DNA from: an uncultured Odoribacter sp.
GTDB lineage: Bacteria; Bacteroidota; Bacteroidia; Bacteroidales; Marinifilaceae
Direction of reading: 5' to 3'
NCBI GenBank assembly: GCA_910588375.1
Contig: CAJUQA010000004.1
Span: 132,079 to 196,078 of the forward strand
Length of the DNA stretch: 64,000 bases
Shown: piece after piece, positions 18,334 through 28,000 of the stretch
Numbering within the stretch: position 1 is the stretch's first letter
How the letters are laid out: each line of letters starts with the position of its first letter
Position numbers and translations under genes: made by a program
The notes under the pieces: model-generated
What the model saw: the letters and a program-made list of their open reading frames with translations, nothing else
The model's database searches: none
Told to the model about the DNA's origin: nothing

Positions 18334-18648
18334 ATGGACGAAAAGAAACAACAATTGGATATAGAATTAAATCATGATGTGGCACAGGGGACCTATGCAA
18401 ATTTGGCTATCATTTCACATTCCACATCTGAATTTATTGTCGATTTTATACGGGTTATGCCGGGAATACCCAAGGCGGAAGTGAAGAGTCGGATTATTTT
18501 GACTCCGGAACATGCCAAACGCCTGATGCTTGCTTTGCAGGATAATATCCGTAAATATGAACAGAGCAACGGAAAAATAAATTTTCCGGAAGATAATCCG
18601 ATGACGACGCCTTTCCCGTTGAATCTGGAAACGCAGGGGCAGGCGTGA
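18334..18648 (+). CDS. DUF3467 domain protein
   Basis: 104 residues, acidic, no signal peptide or membrane segment. The pattern GTYANLAIISHSTSEFIVDF and later ILTPEHAKRLMLALQDNI is that of DUF3467, a small protein found next to rpoC in many Bacteroidales. Function is unknown to me. Its constant place suggests a link to transcription or ribosome genes, but a separate promoter and the rpoC terminator show independent expression. Length is near the usual 100 residues. Confidence 0.85.
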   Translation: MDEKKQQLDIELNHDVAQGTYANLAIISHSTSEFIVDFIRVMPGIPKAEVKSRIILTPEHAKRLMLALQDNIRKYEQSNGKINFPEDNPMTTPFPLNLETQGQA

Positions 18649-18687
18649 TAAGGGAACAATAAAATAAGAACCAATAAATATTGATGT

Positions 18688-21012
18688 ATGAAAAAAATGT
18701 TTAAACTGGCCGGTTGGCTGGTTGTTATGGGTGTAATGTTTGCTTGTAGTGCGGAACAGAAATCCGCAGATTATAGGGTTGTTCCGTTACCTCAGGAAAT
18801 TGTAGGGAAACAGGATCAATCCTTTACATTGGCTGGTCATGTAAAGATTGTTTATCCGGAGGGAAATGAAACTATGCGGAAGAATGCGGAATTTTTAGCT
18901 GATTATATTCAGGAAGCCACGGGTAAACAGTTGGCTGTAGAGCCAGGTACAGCAGGAAAAGATAAGATTGCTTTGCAATTGAATTTGCAGTCCTCTAATC
19001 CGGAAGCCTATCAGTTGAAGGTAAATGGAGAGGGCGTCGTGATTGATGCGCCGACTGAAGCTGGTGTGTTTTATGGTATACAGACTTTGCGTAAGTCTCT
19101 TCCGCTTGTAAAAAATGCAACAATGCTATTGCCTGCCGTTGAAATTAATGATTTCCCGCGTTTTGCATACCGTGGGGCTCATTTAGATGTTTCCCGACAT
19201 TTTTTCCCGGTAGATTCTATTAAGAAATTTGTCGATATGTTGGCATTGCATAATATCAATCGCTTTCATTGGCATATTTCGGATGATCAGGGATGGAGAA
19301 TTGAAATTAAGAAATATCCGGAATTGACCGCTAAGGGGGCTCAGCGCAAGGAGACGGTTATCGGTCATAACTCAGGAAAGTATGATGGAAAGCCTTATGG
19401 CGGTTTTTATACACAGGAGGAAGCAAAGGAGATTGTAGCTTATGCCAAGGAACGTCACATTACGGTTATTCCGGAAATCGATTTACCGGGACACATGCAA
19501 GCTGCCTTGACGGCTTATCCGGAATTGGGATGTACGGGCGGACCGTATGATGTGTGGACGATTTGGGGTGTTTCCGAAGATGTGCTTTGTGCCGGAAATG
19601 ACAAGACGCTTGATTTTATCGATGGTGTTTTGGCCGAGATTATTGAGATATTCCCGTCCGAATATATTCATGTCGGAGGAGATGAATGTCCGAAAGTACG
19701 GTGGGAAAAATGTCCGAAATGTCAGGCTCGTATTAAAGCATTGAAATTGAAAAAAGATGCCAAACATACTGCCGAAGAAAAGTTGCAGAGCTTTATTATC
19801 TCGCATGCGGAGAAATTTTTGAACGATCACGGACGTCAGATTATCGGCTGGGATGAAATTCTGGAAGGAGGATTGGCTCCGAATGCAACCGTAATGTCAT
19901 GGAGAGGTACAGCCGGTGGTATCGAAGCAGCTAAATTGAAGCATGATGTAATTATGACTCCCAATACATATATGTATTTTGATTACTACCAGTCCAAGGA
20001 TGTGGAGAATGAACCGATGGCTATCGGTGGCTATGTACCGTTAGAGAAAGTGTACAGCTTTGAGCCGTTTGCTCCTTCTCTGACTCCGGAAGAACAGAAA
20101 TATATTATTGGAGTACAGGCTAATCTGTGGACGGAATATGTACCGGAATACAAACAGGTGGAATATATGGAATTGCCTCGTTTGAGTGCGTTGGCGGAGG
20201 TTCAGTGGACAATGCCGGAAAAGAAAAACTATGATGACTTTATAGCCAGAATCCCTTCAATGCTGGATATCTATCAGATGAAAGGGTATAATTTTGCCAA
20301 ACATTTGTATGATGTGAAAGCGGATATACGTCCCGATTTTGAGGCCGGAGCGATTAAGGTTGAATTGTCTACGGTGGGAGATGCTGATATATATTATACG
20401 TTGGATGGTAGTGAACCGACAACAACTTCGTCCAAATATACGGGCGCATTTGATTTGAAAGAAAATGCAGACTTGAAAGCTGTTGCTGTGCGGCCTTCCG
20501 GTAATAGTCGGGTGACAGCGGAAAAGGTTGAATTTACTAAATCCACAACAAAGCCGATTACAATGCTTCAGCCCATTAATAAAGGGTACCAGTTTAACGG
20601 AGCAGGTGTATTGGTTGATGGCTTGAAGGGAAATGGCAATTATAAAACCGGTCGCTGGATTGCTTTTTATAAAAATGATATGGAGGCTGTCATTGATTTG
20701 GGAGAACCGACAGAGATTACGAAAGTTGCCATGAATACCTGTGTGGAGAAAGGCGATTGGGTATTTGATGCCAGAGGGATAACTATAGAAGTATCTGAAG
20801 ATGGAAAGGCTTATACAAAAGTAGCTTCTGAAAGTTATCCGGCAATGAAAGCCAAGGACCGGAATGGTGTATATACTCATACACTGACATTTGATCCGGT
20901 GAAAGCCCGTTTTGTCAAAGTGCTTGCTTTGTCTGAGTCAAAAATTCCGGCATGGCATGGCGGAAAAGGAAATCCGGCATTCTTGTTTGTGGATGAAATT
21001 TCGGTAGATTAA
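18688..21012 (+). CDS. beta-N-acetylhexosaminidase, GH20, lipoprotein
   Basis: 774 residues. The N-terminus MKKMFKLAGWLVVMGVMFACSAEQ has a lipobox ending at Cys20, so it is a lipoprotein of the periplasm or cell surface. Order: GH20b domain (about 30-150), GH20 barrel (about 155-510) with HVGGDE at 328-333 holding the catalytic Asp332-Glu333 pair, a CHB_HEX_C-like domain (about 545-615, IYYTLDGSEPT) and an F5/8 type C-like sugar-binding domain (about 640-774). It releases terminal beta-GlcNAc or GalNAc from glycans such as mucin or N-glycans. It stands alone with its own terminator, not in a SusCD locus. Confidence 0.93.
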   Translation: MKKMFKLAGWLVVMGVMFACSAEQKSADYRVVPLPQEIVGKQDQSFTLAGHVKIVYPEGNETMRKNAEFLADYIQEATGKQLAVEPGTAGKDKIALQLNLQSSNPEAYQLKVNGEGVVIDAPTEAGVFYGIQTLRKSLPLVKNATMLLPAVEINDFPRFAYRGAHLDVSRHFFPVDSIKKFVDMLALHNINRFHWHISDDQGWRIEIKKYPELTAKGAQRKETVIGHNSGKYDGKPYGGFYTQEEAKEIVAYAKERHITVIPEIDLPGHMQAALTAYPELGCTGGPYDVWTIWGVSEDVLCAGNDKTLDFIDGVLAEIIEIFPSEYIHVGGDECPKVRWEKCPKCQARIKALKLKKDAKHTAEEKLQSFIISHAEKFLNDHGRQIIGWDEILEGGLAPNATVMSWRGTAGGIEAAKLKHDVIMTPNTYMYFDYYQSKDVENEPMAIGGYVPLEKVYSFEPFAPSLTPEEQKYIIGVQANLWTEYVPEYKQVEYMELPRLSALAEVQWTMPEKKNYDDFIARIPSMLDIYQMKGYNFAKHLYDVKADIRPDFEAGAIKVELSTVGDADIYYTLDGSEPTTTSSKYTGAFDLKENADLKAVAVRPSGNSRVTAEKVEFTKSTTKPITMLQPINKGYQFNGAGVLVDGLKGNGNYKTGRWIAFYKNDMEAVIDLGEPTEITKVAMNTCVEKGDWVFDARGITIEVSEDGKAYTKVASESYPAMKAKDRNGVYTHTLTFDPVKARFVKVLALSESKIPAWHGGKGNPAFLFVDEISVD

Positions 21013-21042
21013 AATAGGGAAGAGAGAACAGTAAGGAAGAGA

Positions 21043-21080
21043 AAAAAATAAGGTGTTCCTAAACGAACACCTTATTTTTT
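21043..21080. terminator. bidirectional terminator
   Basis: AAATAAGGTGTTC (21046-21058) and GAACACCTTATTT (21065-21077) pair perfectly, with extra A/T pairs outside and runs of A on the left and T on the right. It serves the GH20 gene on + and the dehydrogenase on -. Confidence 0.92.
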
Positions 21081-21099
21081 GTTTTAATATAATGGCTGT

Positions 21100-22242
21100 T
21101 TATTTGCAGTTTTCCAGAATCTTCCGAGCCATGGCTCCATTTACATTTTCGGCTTCACCGAAAGCGGCATGACGTTCGTTGAAGCGGCGTTCTATTTCAA
21201 GAATGGTTGTATCGGGAATGTTTTCTTCACTGAGTCGGGTGGATAATCCCAGACTTTGGAAAAAAGAAGCTGTTTTTTCAATGGTTTTATCCAGGCGAGT
21301 TTCTTCATTTTCTCCTGTAATGCCCCATACGCGTTCCCCATATTGGAGAATCTTCTCTTTTTTCTGTTGACGGAGAGTACGTAATGTGCCGTTGAAAACA
21401 ATGGCCAAAGTTGCTCCGTGTGTTAAGCCGTGAAGGGCTGTCAGTTCATGCCCGATCATATGAGTGCACCAATCCTGAGTGACTCCCATGGCAATGAAAC
21501 CGTTCAGCCCCATTGTTGCCGATAGCATAAAGTCTGCCATTAAATTGTAATCGTGTTGGTTTTCCCGGATTTTTGGTGCGATTTCAATTAGGGTTTTTAG
21601 AATACCTTCGGCCCAACGGTCCATGAGACGGGATTGACCGGGCGTTGTCAGGTATTGTTCCATGACATGTACGAATGTGTCGGCAAGACCGCAGGCCACT
21701 TGGTGGGGTGGAAGGGTGAAGGTCGTTTCCGGATCCAGGATGGAGAATACGGGATAATTGCTGTAAAACGGGTATTTTTCCTGGGTTTCGTGACAGGAAA
21801 TCACTGCTCCGCTATTCATTTCCGAGCCTGTGGCGGGAAGAGTCAACACACTACCCATTGGTACGGTATCGTGATAGGCTCCTTTTTTTACCAAATCCCA
21901 GGCGTCTCCGTCATATTTTAATCCGGCAGAGATAAGTTTGGTACCGTCTAATACAGATCCTCCGCCTACAGCCAACAGGAAGTCGATAGAATGTTCTTTC
22001 CCCAAAGCGATGGCTTTACGCAGGGTTTCTATGGCAGGATTGGGTTCTATGCCCCAGAATTCGATATATTCACGGCCTTGGAGGGCTTTTTGAATCTGTT
22101 GGTATACGCCGTTTTTCTTCACGCTTCCGCCTCCGAAAGTAATCATGATTTTTTTATCGGCGGGAATGGCTTTGTTCAATTCGGCAATCATTCCTTTTCC
22201 AAAGATGAGCCGGGTCGGGTTTTGAAAAATAAAATTGTTCAT
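21100..22242 (-). CDS. iron-containing alcohol dehydrogenase, YqhD/BdhA-like
   Basis: 380 residues from the ATG at 22242, giving MNNFIFQNPTRLIFGKGMIA, the usual YqhD start. A longer in-frame start at 22293 is rejected because the promoter -7 box (22270-22277) lies inside it. NADPH-binding GGGSVKK and GGGSVLDGTKL, and the metal-binding region CGLADTFVHVMEQ plus GLTHGATLA and the later His of an ERRFNERHAAFG segment, fit group III metal-dependent dehydrogenases. They reduce aldehydes to alcohols, using NADPH in YqhD. It is probably involved in aldehyde detoxification or fermentation. It is a single gene between two terminators. Confidence 0.9.
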   Translation of the reverse strand: MNNFIFQNPTRLIFGKGMIAELNKAIPADKKIMITFGGGSVKKNGVYQQIQKALQGREYIEFWGIEPNPAIETLRKAIALGKEHSIDFLLAVGGGSVLDGTKLISAGLKYDGDAWDLVKKGAYHDTVPMGSVLTLPATGSEMNSGAVISCHETQEKYPFYSNYPVFSILDPETTFTLPPHQVACGLADTFVHVMEQYLTTPGQSRLMDRWAEGILKTLIEIAPKIRENQHDYNLMADFMLSATMGLNGFIAMGVTQDWCTHMIGHELTALHGLTHGATLAIVFNGTLRTLRQQKKEKILQYGERVWGITGENEETRLDKTIEKTASFFQSLGLSTRLSEENIPDTTILEIERRFNERHAAFGEAENVNGAMARKILENCK

Positions 22243-22269
22243 AGGTTGGGTATTTTTATCCGTTTTATG

Positions 22270-22300
22270 CAAAGATAAGAAATGGGGATGCATTTAACAA
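22270..22300 (-). promoter_or_regulatory. promoter of the alcohol dehydrogenase gene
   Basis: On the minus strand TATCTTTG (22270-22277) is an exact -7 box. The -33 area about 19 bases upstream reads GTTG-like instead of TTTG. It is 28 bases before the preferred start codon and helps to choose it. Confidence 0.6.
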
Positions 22301-22323
22301 CCTGCTGGCAGATTATCTCTTAT

Positions 22324-23562
22324 TTAGCGACGGTAGCAGGAGGAATATTTATTATGAAAACGGACGCCGACGCCTAACATGAGAAAATTGGGCGTTTCAA
22401 AATTTTTGAGATTGTATCCTATGTGGAGGAAAGTATTGCGGGTGATTTCAGTTTTGAGGGCTAATACTTGGTAAAAGGCTTTCAAGTCTCCGCCTCCGTG
22501 GATAACATTCACTCCCATGCCGACTCCTACCGTAAAATAAGGCATGACGTATTCCCACCGTCCGGAAATACCTAATGCGAATTGTTTGTTGAGAGAGGGT
22601 TTGGAAAATTCTTGGGGAAAATTATAGAAGTCCTCTTTGGGATAGACATTGGCGCTACCGTCGTATACGCCGTCGAGGGAGACTCCCAGGCGAAATTTGT
22701 ACCCGAGATTGTACATGGGGGCGAAATTGAATCCCAGAACCGTATAGGTATCGGGGGATGCCACTTGTTTGTCTTCCCAGTGGACCCCCTTTTTGCGCCA
22801 GGAACCGAATAGGACGAGGTCATAGCTGATATGACGGGGAAAGGCGGGAATAAAAGAAGGGGAAGAAAGAAATTCCTGCTTTTTATTGAGATTATAAACC
22901 AGTCCGAGTTGTAGCCCGACGGTATTTAGACCTGCATTGGGATAATTGGTATTGCCGTTGGAAAAATGGGTGAGGGCAATTCCTGTAGTGAGATTCCATT
23001 GTGGTGAAAGTATCCAGTTCAGGTAGAAATTGGCGTTGAGATAGGCATTTAGTTTTGAACCGATGATTCGGTTATAACTGTTGGTCAGGTAATCGTAAGG
23101 TTTCCACCCCACTGACAAACCGAAATTCCATTCATAATTGAGTGATAATGCCGGGGTCAATTTTGTGATTCGTGCCCCTTGGAACAGATGGAATGCAACG
23201 GGATTTCCCAATTGTTTGTGTCTTCTGAAATAGAAATGAGCCAATCCGATGCCTTGGTATGCGCCGCCATAAATCCTGTCTGCATCGCTGCCCGGCTGAA
23301 ATTGGAATGAATACTTTATGTGATTGGAAATCGCATGCCGGATGGGAGTGAGATATTCATTTTCTCCCCGCAAGAAAGGATGCGTCGGGAAGATATATGA
23401 AGGGCGCGTTTCTATTCCGATTCGATGTATAAAGCGGTGGGAAAACGGGATAGAATCGATGCGATTTATATTGCCGGCGAAAGCGGTAAGGGATGTATAT
23501 AGGATTATTCCTGCAAGTAGAATACTTTTAGGAATGGAGCCGGTGTGTCGTTTATAACCCAT
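22324..23562 (-). CDS. acyloxyacyl hydrolase / PagL-type lipid A 3-O-deacylase
   Basis: 412 residues with an N-terminal signal sequence (about 1-29, ending TAFAG) and many alternating beta-barrel segments. The PagL catalytic His-Ser motif is visible as LTHFSNGNT with NAGLNTVGLQLG after it (about residues 196-217). The known PagL removes an ester-linked acyl chain from lipid A in the outer membrane. The protein is about twice the length of Pseudomonas PagL, as is common in Bacteroidota members annotated acyloxyacyl hydrolase. It has its own consensus promoter and is monocistronic. It is likely to remodel the outer membrane and alter host recognition of LPS; this is inference. Confidence 0.85.
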   Translation of the reverse strand: MGYKRHTGSIPKSILLAGIILYTSLTAFAGNINRIDSIPFSHRFIHRIGIETRPSYIFPTHPFLRGENEYLTPIRHAISNHIKYSFQFQPGSDADRIYGGAYQGIGLAHFYFRRHKQLGNPVAFHLFQGARITKLTPALSLNYEWNFGLSVGWKPYDYLTNSYNRIIGSKLNAYLNANFYLNWILSPQWNLTTGIALTHFSNGNTNYPNAGLNTVGLQLGLVYNLNKKQEFLSSPSFIPAFPRHISYDLVLFGSWRKKGVHWEDKQVASPDTYTVLGFNFAPMYNLGYKFRLGVSLDGVYDGSANVYPKEDFYNFPQEFSKPSLNKQFALGISGRWEYVMPYFTVGVGMGVNVIHGGGDLKAFYQVLALKTEITRNTFLHIGYNLKNFETPNFLMLGVGVRFHNKYSSCYRR

Positions 23563-23603
23563 TACAGCCTTGTGTTTTCTTTTCGGGTGAAATTAAATCG
23601 GGA

Positions 23604-23634
23604 TAAAGATAGCTATTTGTTGTCCGAACACAAA
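23604..23634 (-). promoter_or_regulatory. promoter of the PagL-like gene
   Basis: On the minus strand TTTG (23631-23634), exactly 19 bases, then TATCTTTA (23604-23611). Only the last base differs from TTTG-N19-TAnnTTTG. Confidence 0.75.
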
Positions 23635-23726
23635 CTCCGCTTTGTCTGAATTTTTTCGGGACGTTGAAGATAAGGGGTGAATTTATATTTTAAGGTTTTT
23701 TAAACAGAGATAAAATAACGATTCCA

Positions 23727-24947
23727 ATGACATCAATCAAAGTAAAATTCCGGCCTTCTTTGGTGAGAGGGAAAGAAGGTACCATTTATTATCAAATCAT
23801 ACGGAACCGGGTAGTCCGGCAGTTAAAAACAGACTGCCGTATTTTTGCGGAGGAGTGGAATAAAAACCAGGCAACCGTTATTATCAGCGGCGACAATCAC
23901 GAACGCTATGCTTACCTGCTTTTACTTCAGCAACGCATGAACCGAGATGTCCGACGCTTGAAGATAATAGCGGATTCTTTGTCAAACACTATCGGGGACA
24001 GGTACACAGCGGACGATATTATCCGGAAATTCCAGGATACTGTTACGGATGAATCGTTTTTCAGTTTTATGAGGGAGGTTATCGTACAGTTGAAACGTCT
24101 TCACCGTGAACGGACGGCAGAGACCTATACCGCTACCCTTAGCAGTTTTCTGCGTTTTCAGAATAAAAAAGATCTGTTGTTAGAGGATATGACGTCCGAT
24201 TTGATGCAAGAGTATGAAGCTTATCTGAAATCACGGGGAATAACTATGAATACAATTTCTTTTTATATGCGTATCTTGCGGGCGGTGTACAACCGGGCGG
24301 TGGAGAAAGGAATGGCGGAACAACGCAATCCCTTCCGCCATGTTTATACCGGTATCGACAAAACCGTAAAACGGGCTTTGAACCTGAAAGATCTCCGGAA
24401 AATCAAGGAACTGGATTTGGCATTTCATCCTGCCTTGGATTTTGCCCGGGATATGTTTCTCTTTAGTTTTTATACCCGGGGCATGTCGTTTGTGGATATG
24501 GCCTATCTCCGTAAATCGGATCTTAAAAACGGGGTGCTTGTCTATCGTCGGCGGAAAACGGGACAGCAGCTTTCTATCAAATGGGAGAAATGTATGCAGG
24601 AAATAGTGGATAAATACAAAGTCTTGTTGATGTTTGATTTCCCTTATTTATTGCCGATTATTACGGTAACGGATGCTCAAGGAGCCCGAAAACAGTATAA
24701 AAACAGGTTGTGTGAGGTTAATTTTAATCTGAAACGGGTGGCAGAACGGATTGGGTTGCCGATACCTTTGACTACGTATGTTGCTCGGCATTCTTGGGCA
24801 AGTATCGCCAGGAACAAGAATATTCCCCTTGCCGTTATCAGCGAAGGTATGGGACACGATTCGGAACTGACCACCCGTATTTATCTGGCCTCTTTGGAAT
24901 GTTCCGTTATTGATAAGGCCAATTCACTTATTATAAAGGACTTGTAA
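23727..24947 (+). CDS. tyrosine recombinase, Bacteroidales phage-integrase/Tsr-like family
   Basis: 406 residues. N-terminal Arm-type DNA-binding part (1-90, starting MTSIKVKFRPSLVRGKEGTI), a SAM-like core-binding domain (about 105-205) and a catalytic domain (about 215-400). Active-site residues: Arg in FYTRGMSFVD, Lys in RRRKTGQQ, His-x-x-Arg-like ARHSWASIA, His in MGHDSELT and Tyr in RIYLAS. This subfamily includes integrases of conjugative elements and the invertases that flip promoters in Bacteroides. No transfer genes, att repeats or tRNA junction are seen beside it, so it looks like a stand-alone gene. It could act on the inverted repeats near 43.1 kb, but such enzymes are usually local and I see no direct evidence. 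Confidence 0.88.
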   Translation: MTSIKVKFRPSLVRGKEGTIYYQIIRNRVVRQLKTDCRIFAEEWNKNQATVIISGDNHERYAYLLLLQQRMNRDVRRLKIIADSLSNTIGDRYTADDIIRKFQDTVTDESFFSFMREVIVQLKRLHRERTAETYTATLSSFLRFQNKKDLLLEDMTSDLMQEYEAYLKSRGITMNTISFYMRILRAVYNRAVEKGMAEQRNPFRHVYTGIDKTVKRALNLKDLRKIKELDLAFHPALDFARDMFLFSFYTRGMSFVDMAYLRKSDLKNGVLVYRRRKTGQQLSIKWEKCMQEIVDKYKVLLMFDFPYLLPIITVTDAQGARKQYKNRLCEVNFNLKRVAERIGLPIPLTTYVARHSWASIARNKNIPLAVISEGMGHDSELTTRIYLASLECSVIDKANSLIIKDL

Positions 24948-24952
24948 GAAAT

Positions 24953-24988
24953 AAAAAACGCTACCAGAATTTCTGGTAGCGTTTTCTT
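24953..24988. terminator. bidirectional terminator
   Basis: AAAACGCTACCAGAA and TTCTGGTAGCGTTTT form a long, almost perfect palindrome flanked by A on the left and TTTTCTTT on the right. It ends the recombinase on + and the GH31 gene on -. Confidence 0.92.
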
Positions 24989-25001
24989 TATAGAAATAAG
25001 G

Positions 25002-28000
25002 TTAGAATTTGCGGGTATTCAGGTGTTTGTCGACGAGGAGACCGTCCTGGATTTTCAGGTTGAATTTCAAGGCGTTTTTAGCTTTGAATTTCAGGACGAA
25101 TAGGTCTGCATCACCTTCAAGCGTCTTTTTCTCTCCGATGTTTACGAATGTCGGGTATAAGGCTTTGGTGCCATTGGTGTGGAGACGGTCATTCGTCAGG
25201 TTTTCCAGGGCGTTCATATTCAAAGGCTCGACCCCGATAAATTCGTAATCCTGCTGGTTGTAGGGCAGGGCGAAACTGAGTGCATTCACGGAGCGGAGGT
25301 TGAGGCCTTTCACCCGCACTTCAATGATTTCATCACGCTTGTAATTCTGTTTCGGAGTTGAAAGTTGGAGCGTTCCTTCCACCTGTGGAGTCTTTTCTTT
25401 TTCCACGCCACCCCGGAGTTGGGTTGCTACAACTGAGATATCATAAGCGTCAATCAATCCGTTTCGATTTACATCGCCGTTGCTGACATAGCCTTCAAAA
25501 TCGGCGTCTCCATGTCTCAGGCCGGTATAGTTCATGTAGGAGGTGAAATCGTTCATGTCAATCAGACGGTCGTTGTTGATATCTCCCGGACGATAGCTTT
25601 CTGTGCCGGCAACTTTGAATACGTACAATTCCCGGCCGGAACCGTAGTTGCCTACGCCTTTCGTCACATTGATTTTTACATACCGGGCTGTCGGCTGGCC
25701 GGTGAAATGGAATATTTTTACTTCCCCGTTTCTTTCCCATTCGAAATTGCCTGCTTCAAGCCAGTTTTCTTTGTCCATACTGTAATACACACTGCCTTGC
25801 AGAATAGTGCCGTTCCCTCCGTCAGTACGGGGCAGATAATGGAATTTATCCAATTGGTTGATGGTGCGTAAATCCATTGTCAAATTAAACGGAATGGCAT
25901 TTGCTCCCCAGCGGGTGTGCCACATACTGCTCTCGTCATAATCGAACAGATTGTCCACTTCTTGTCCGCCTTGGTTTTCTGCTGTCGTTTCCGACAGAAT
26001 TTCCGGGAGGGCAAATTCCAGCGGATTGGCTTTCGTGGTTGCTTTAAACTCGGCCCAGTCGGAATATCCTTCTTTATTTACGGCCCGGATTTGGAAAGAA
26101 TAAGGAGTTTCCGCGGACAAGTCTTCAAACAATAATTCCGTATCCTTAATCGTAGAATAAAGCATGCCGTTGAAGGCAATTTCATAGAAATCGGCATTGG
26201 CGACTTTTTCCCATGTGGGACGGAGGGTATAGGCTTGGGTATTTTCTTCGGTAATAACGACCTGCGGAGCGGTCAGGCTACCGGTGGATTGCCGGTATTT
26301 GTCAACCGGAGTAAAACGGAAGCCTTCTATCTGGAGGACAACCGGATTGGCTGTAATATCCGTAGCGGCCAATTTGACAATCAGTTGCGGATTTTTAGTA
26401 ATAGTCTGTTTTGCAAATTCGCTGCCTGCCGTGGCGAACTTGTTCAAGTTGGGGGCAGCGTCATAGAAATAGACATTTTCTCCTTTTTCAAGGGCATCCT
26501 TTGTAGTGACTTCGGTTAATTTTACTTTGACATCCCCGATTTTAGCCGTCAGCTTTTTCGGTTTTTCCGTTACGTTAACCCGGAATTCCGTCGTTTTGTT
26601 TTTAACGGCTCCGTCAAAATCGCCTTGTGCCGGATGGACGGTCAGGGTAACTTTATTTTTGTCGTTTACCTGGGATTCGATGAGGGTGGTCATGCCTTTG
26701 CCCTGGCGGTAGGCTTCCGAAATGCCGTCGTCGTCATATTCCGTAAAAGAGCTGTATCTGTAAGGATAGACCTCATAAACCCGGGTACTTTTATTGATTT
26801 CCGAAACATTGTTATTCGGATGGGTCATCGGAATAATAGCTCCGTTTTTTACGAATACGGGGAGTTTCCAGAGGGGGCTTTCAAAATTATTGACAATGCG
26901 GTTGCCTTCATAGAGTTCGCCGGTGAAATAATCCACCCAGCTTCCTTCCGGGAGGTAAATACCGTTGCGGATATCGTTTCCTTGCTCGTCGGATTTCGTG
27001 TCCTGATAGATGGGAGCTACAATAAAGTAGGGACCATACATAAATTGATACTGGGTCGCTTTCCCTAACGTGTACGGATTCGGATATTCCAGGAACATGG
27101 CGCGAATCATGGGCATTCCCTGGACAGCTTCGTGAGCGATGCTGTAGGCGTAGGGCATTAGTTCCGATTTGAGTTTCAGATACCAGCGGTTGATGGACGT
27201 TGCGGGCTCTCCCAGGGCATGGGGATATTTTTCATTGGCACCCCAGCCGTCCATATTTAATTGCATGGGAGTGAAAGTCTTCCATTGGAAATCGCGGATA
27301 TTGATGACCGGCTTCTTACCACCAAAGATACCGTCCATATCGGACGTGATATTGGGTTGTCCCGACAGACCGGAACCGATGTAGGTCGGGATGTGGAACC
27401 GGATGTATTCCCATACGCCTCCAGTCTGGTCACCGGACCATATTCCCGCGTAGCGTTGCGTGCCTGCCCATCCGTCGAGGGAGATGATAAACGGGCGGCT
27501 GTCGTTGCCGTAATAAGGCATGATATGGCCGACATCGGCGACTCCATTCAGTCCGAAAGAATAGCCGGCACCCACCCAGGCAACGTCTGTTTTCAATACG
27601 CGGACTCCTGCGTCCCGGACTTCTTTTACGATGTCACGTTGCAGCAAAGCACTTATTTCCGGTTTCGGGTGAAGGTCGGATTGTGTCCATAAGCCGATTT
27701 CCACGCCGTTTTTACGGGCATAGTCCCCTAATTCTTTCAGATTCTGTATATTGCTGTCCAGTGTTCCGGTCTGTCCGTATCCGGCGCCGTATCCGTCATT
27801 GGGCAACAGCCAGCCTAAAGGCATATCGTGATTTTTATAACGGTCGATGACGGCGCGGGCGGAAAATTGATAATTGTCTTTTTCTCCGTTCAGGGATTCT
27901 TTGATACCGCCGTTGTCTTTCTGGCTTTCCTTGTATCGTTTGCCGTCTTCAAAGAGGATTCCTTTTTCGTCTTCTTTCCAGTAATCCCGGTTGTAGGCAT

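Noticed and set aside
22243..22293. longer N-terminus of the alcohol dehydrogenase
   Set aside because: The stretch contains the promoter -7 box and does not resemble the family.
23563..25001. recombinase gene as part of an integrated element
   Set aside because: There are no transfer, excision or cargo genes, no direct repeats at its ends and no tRNA target. Both neighbours have their own promoters and terminators.
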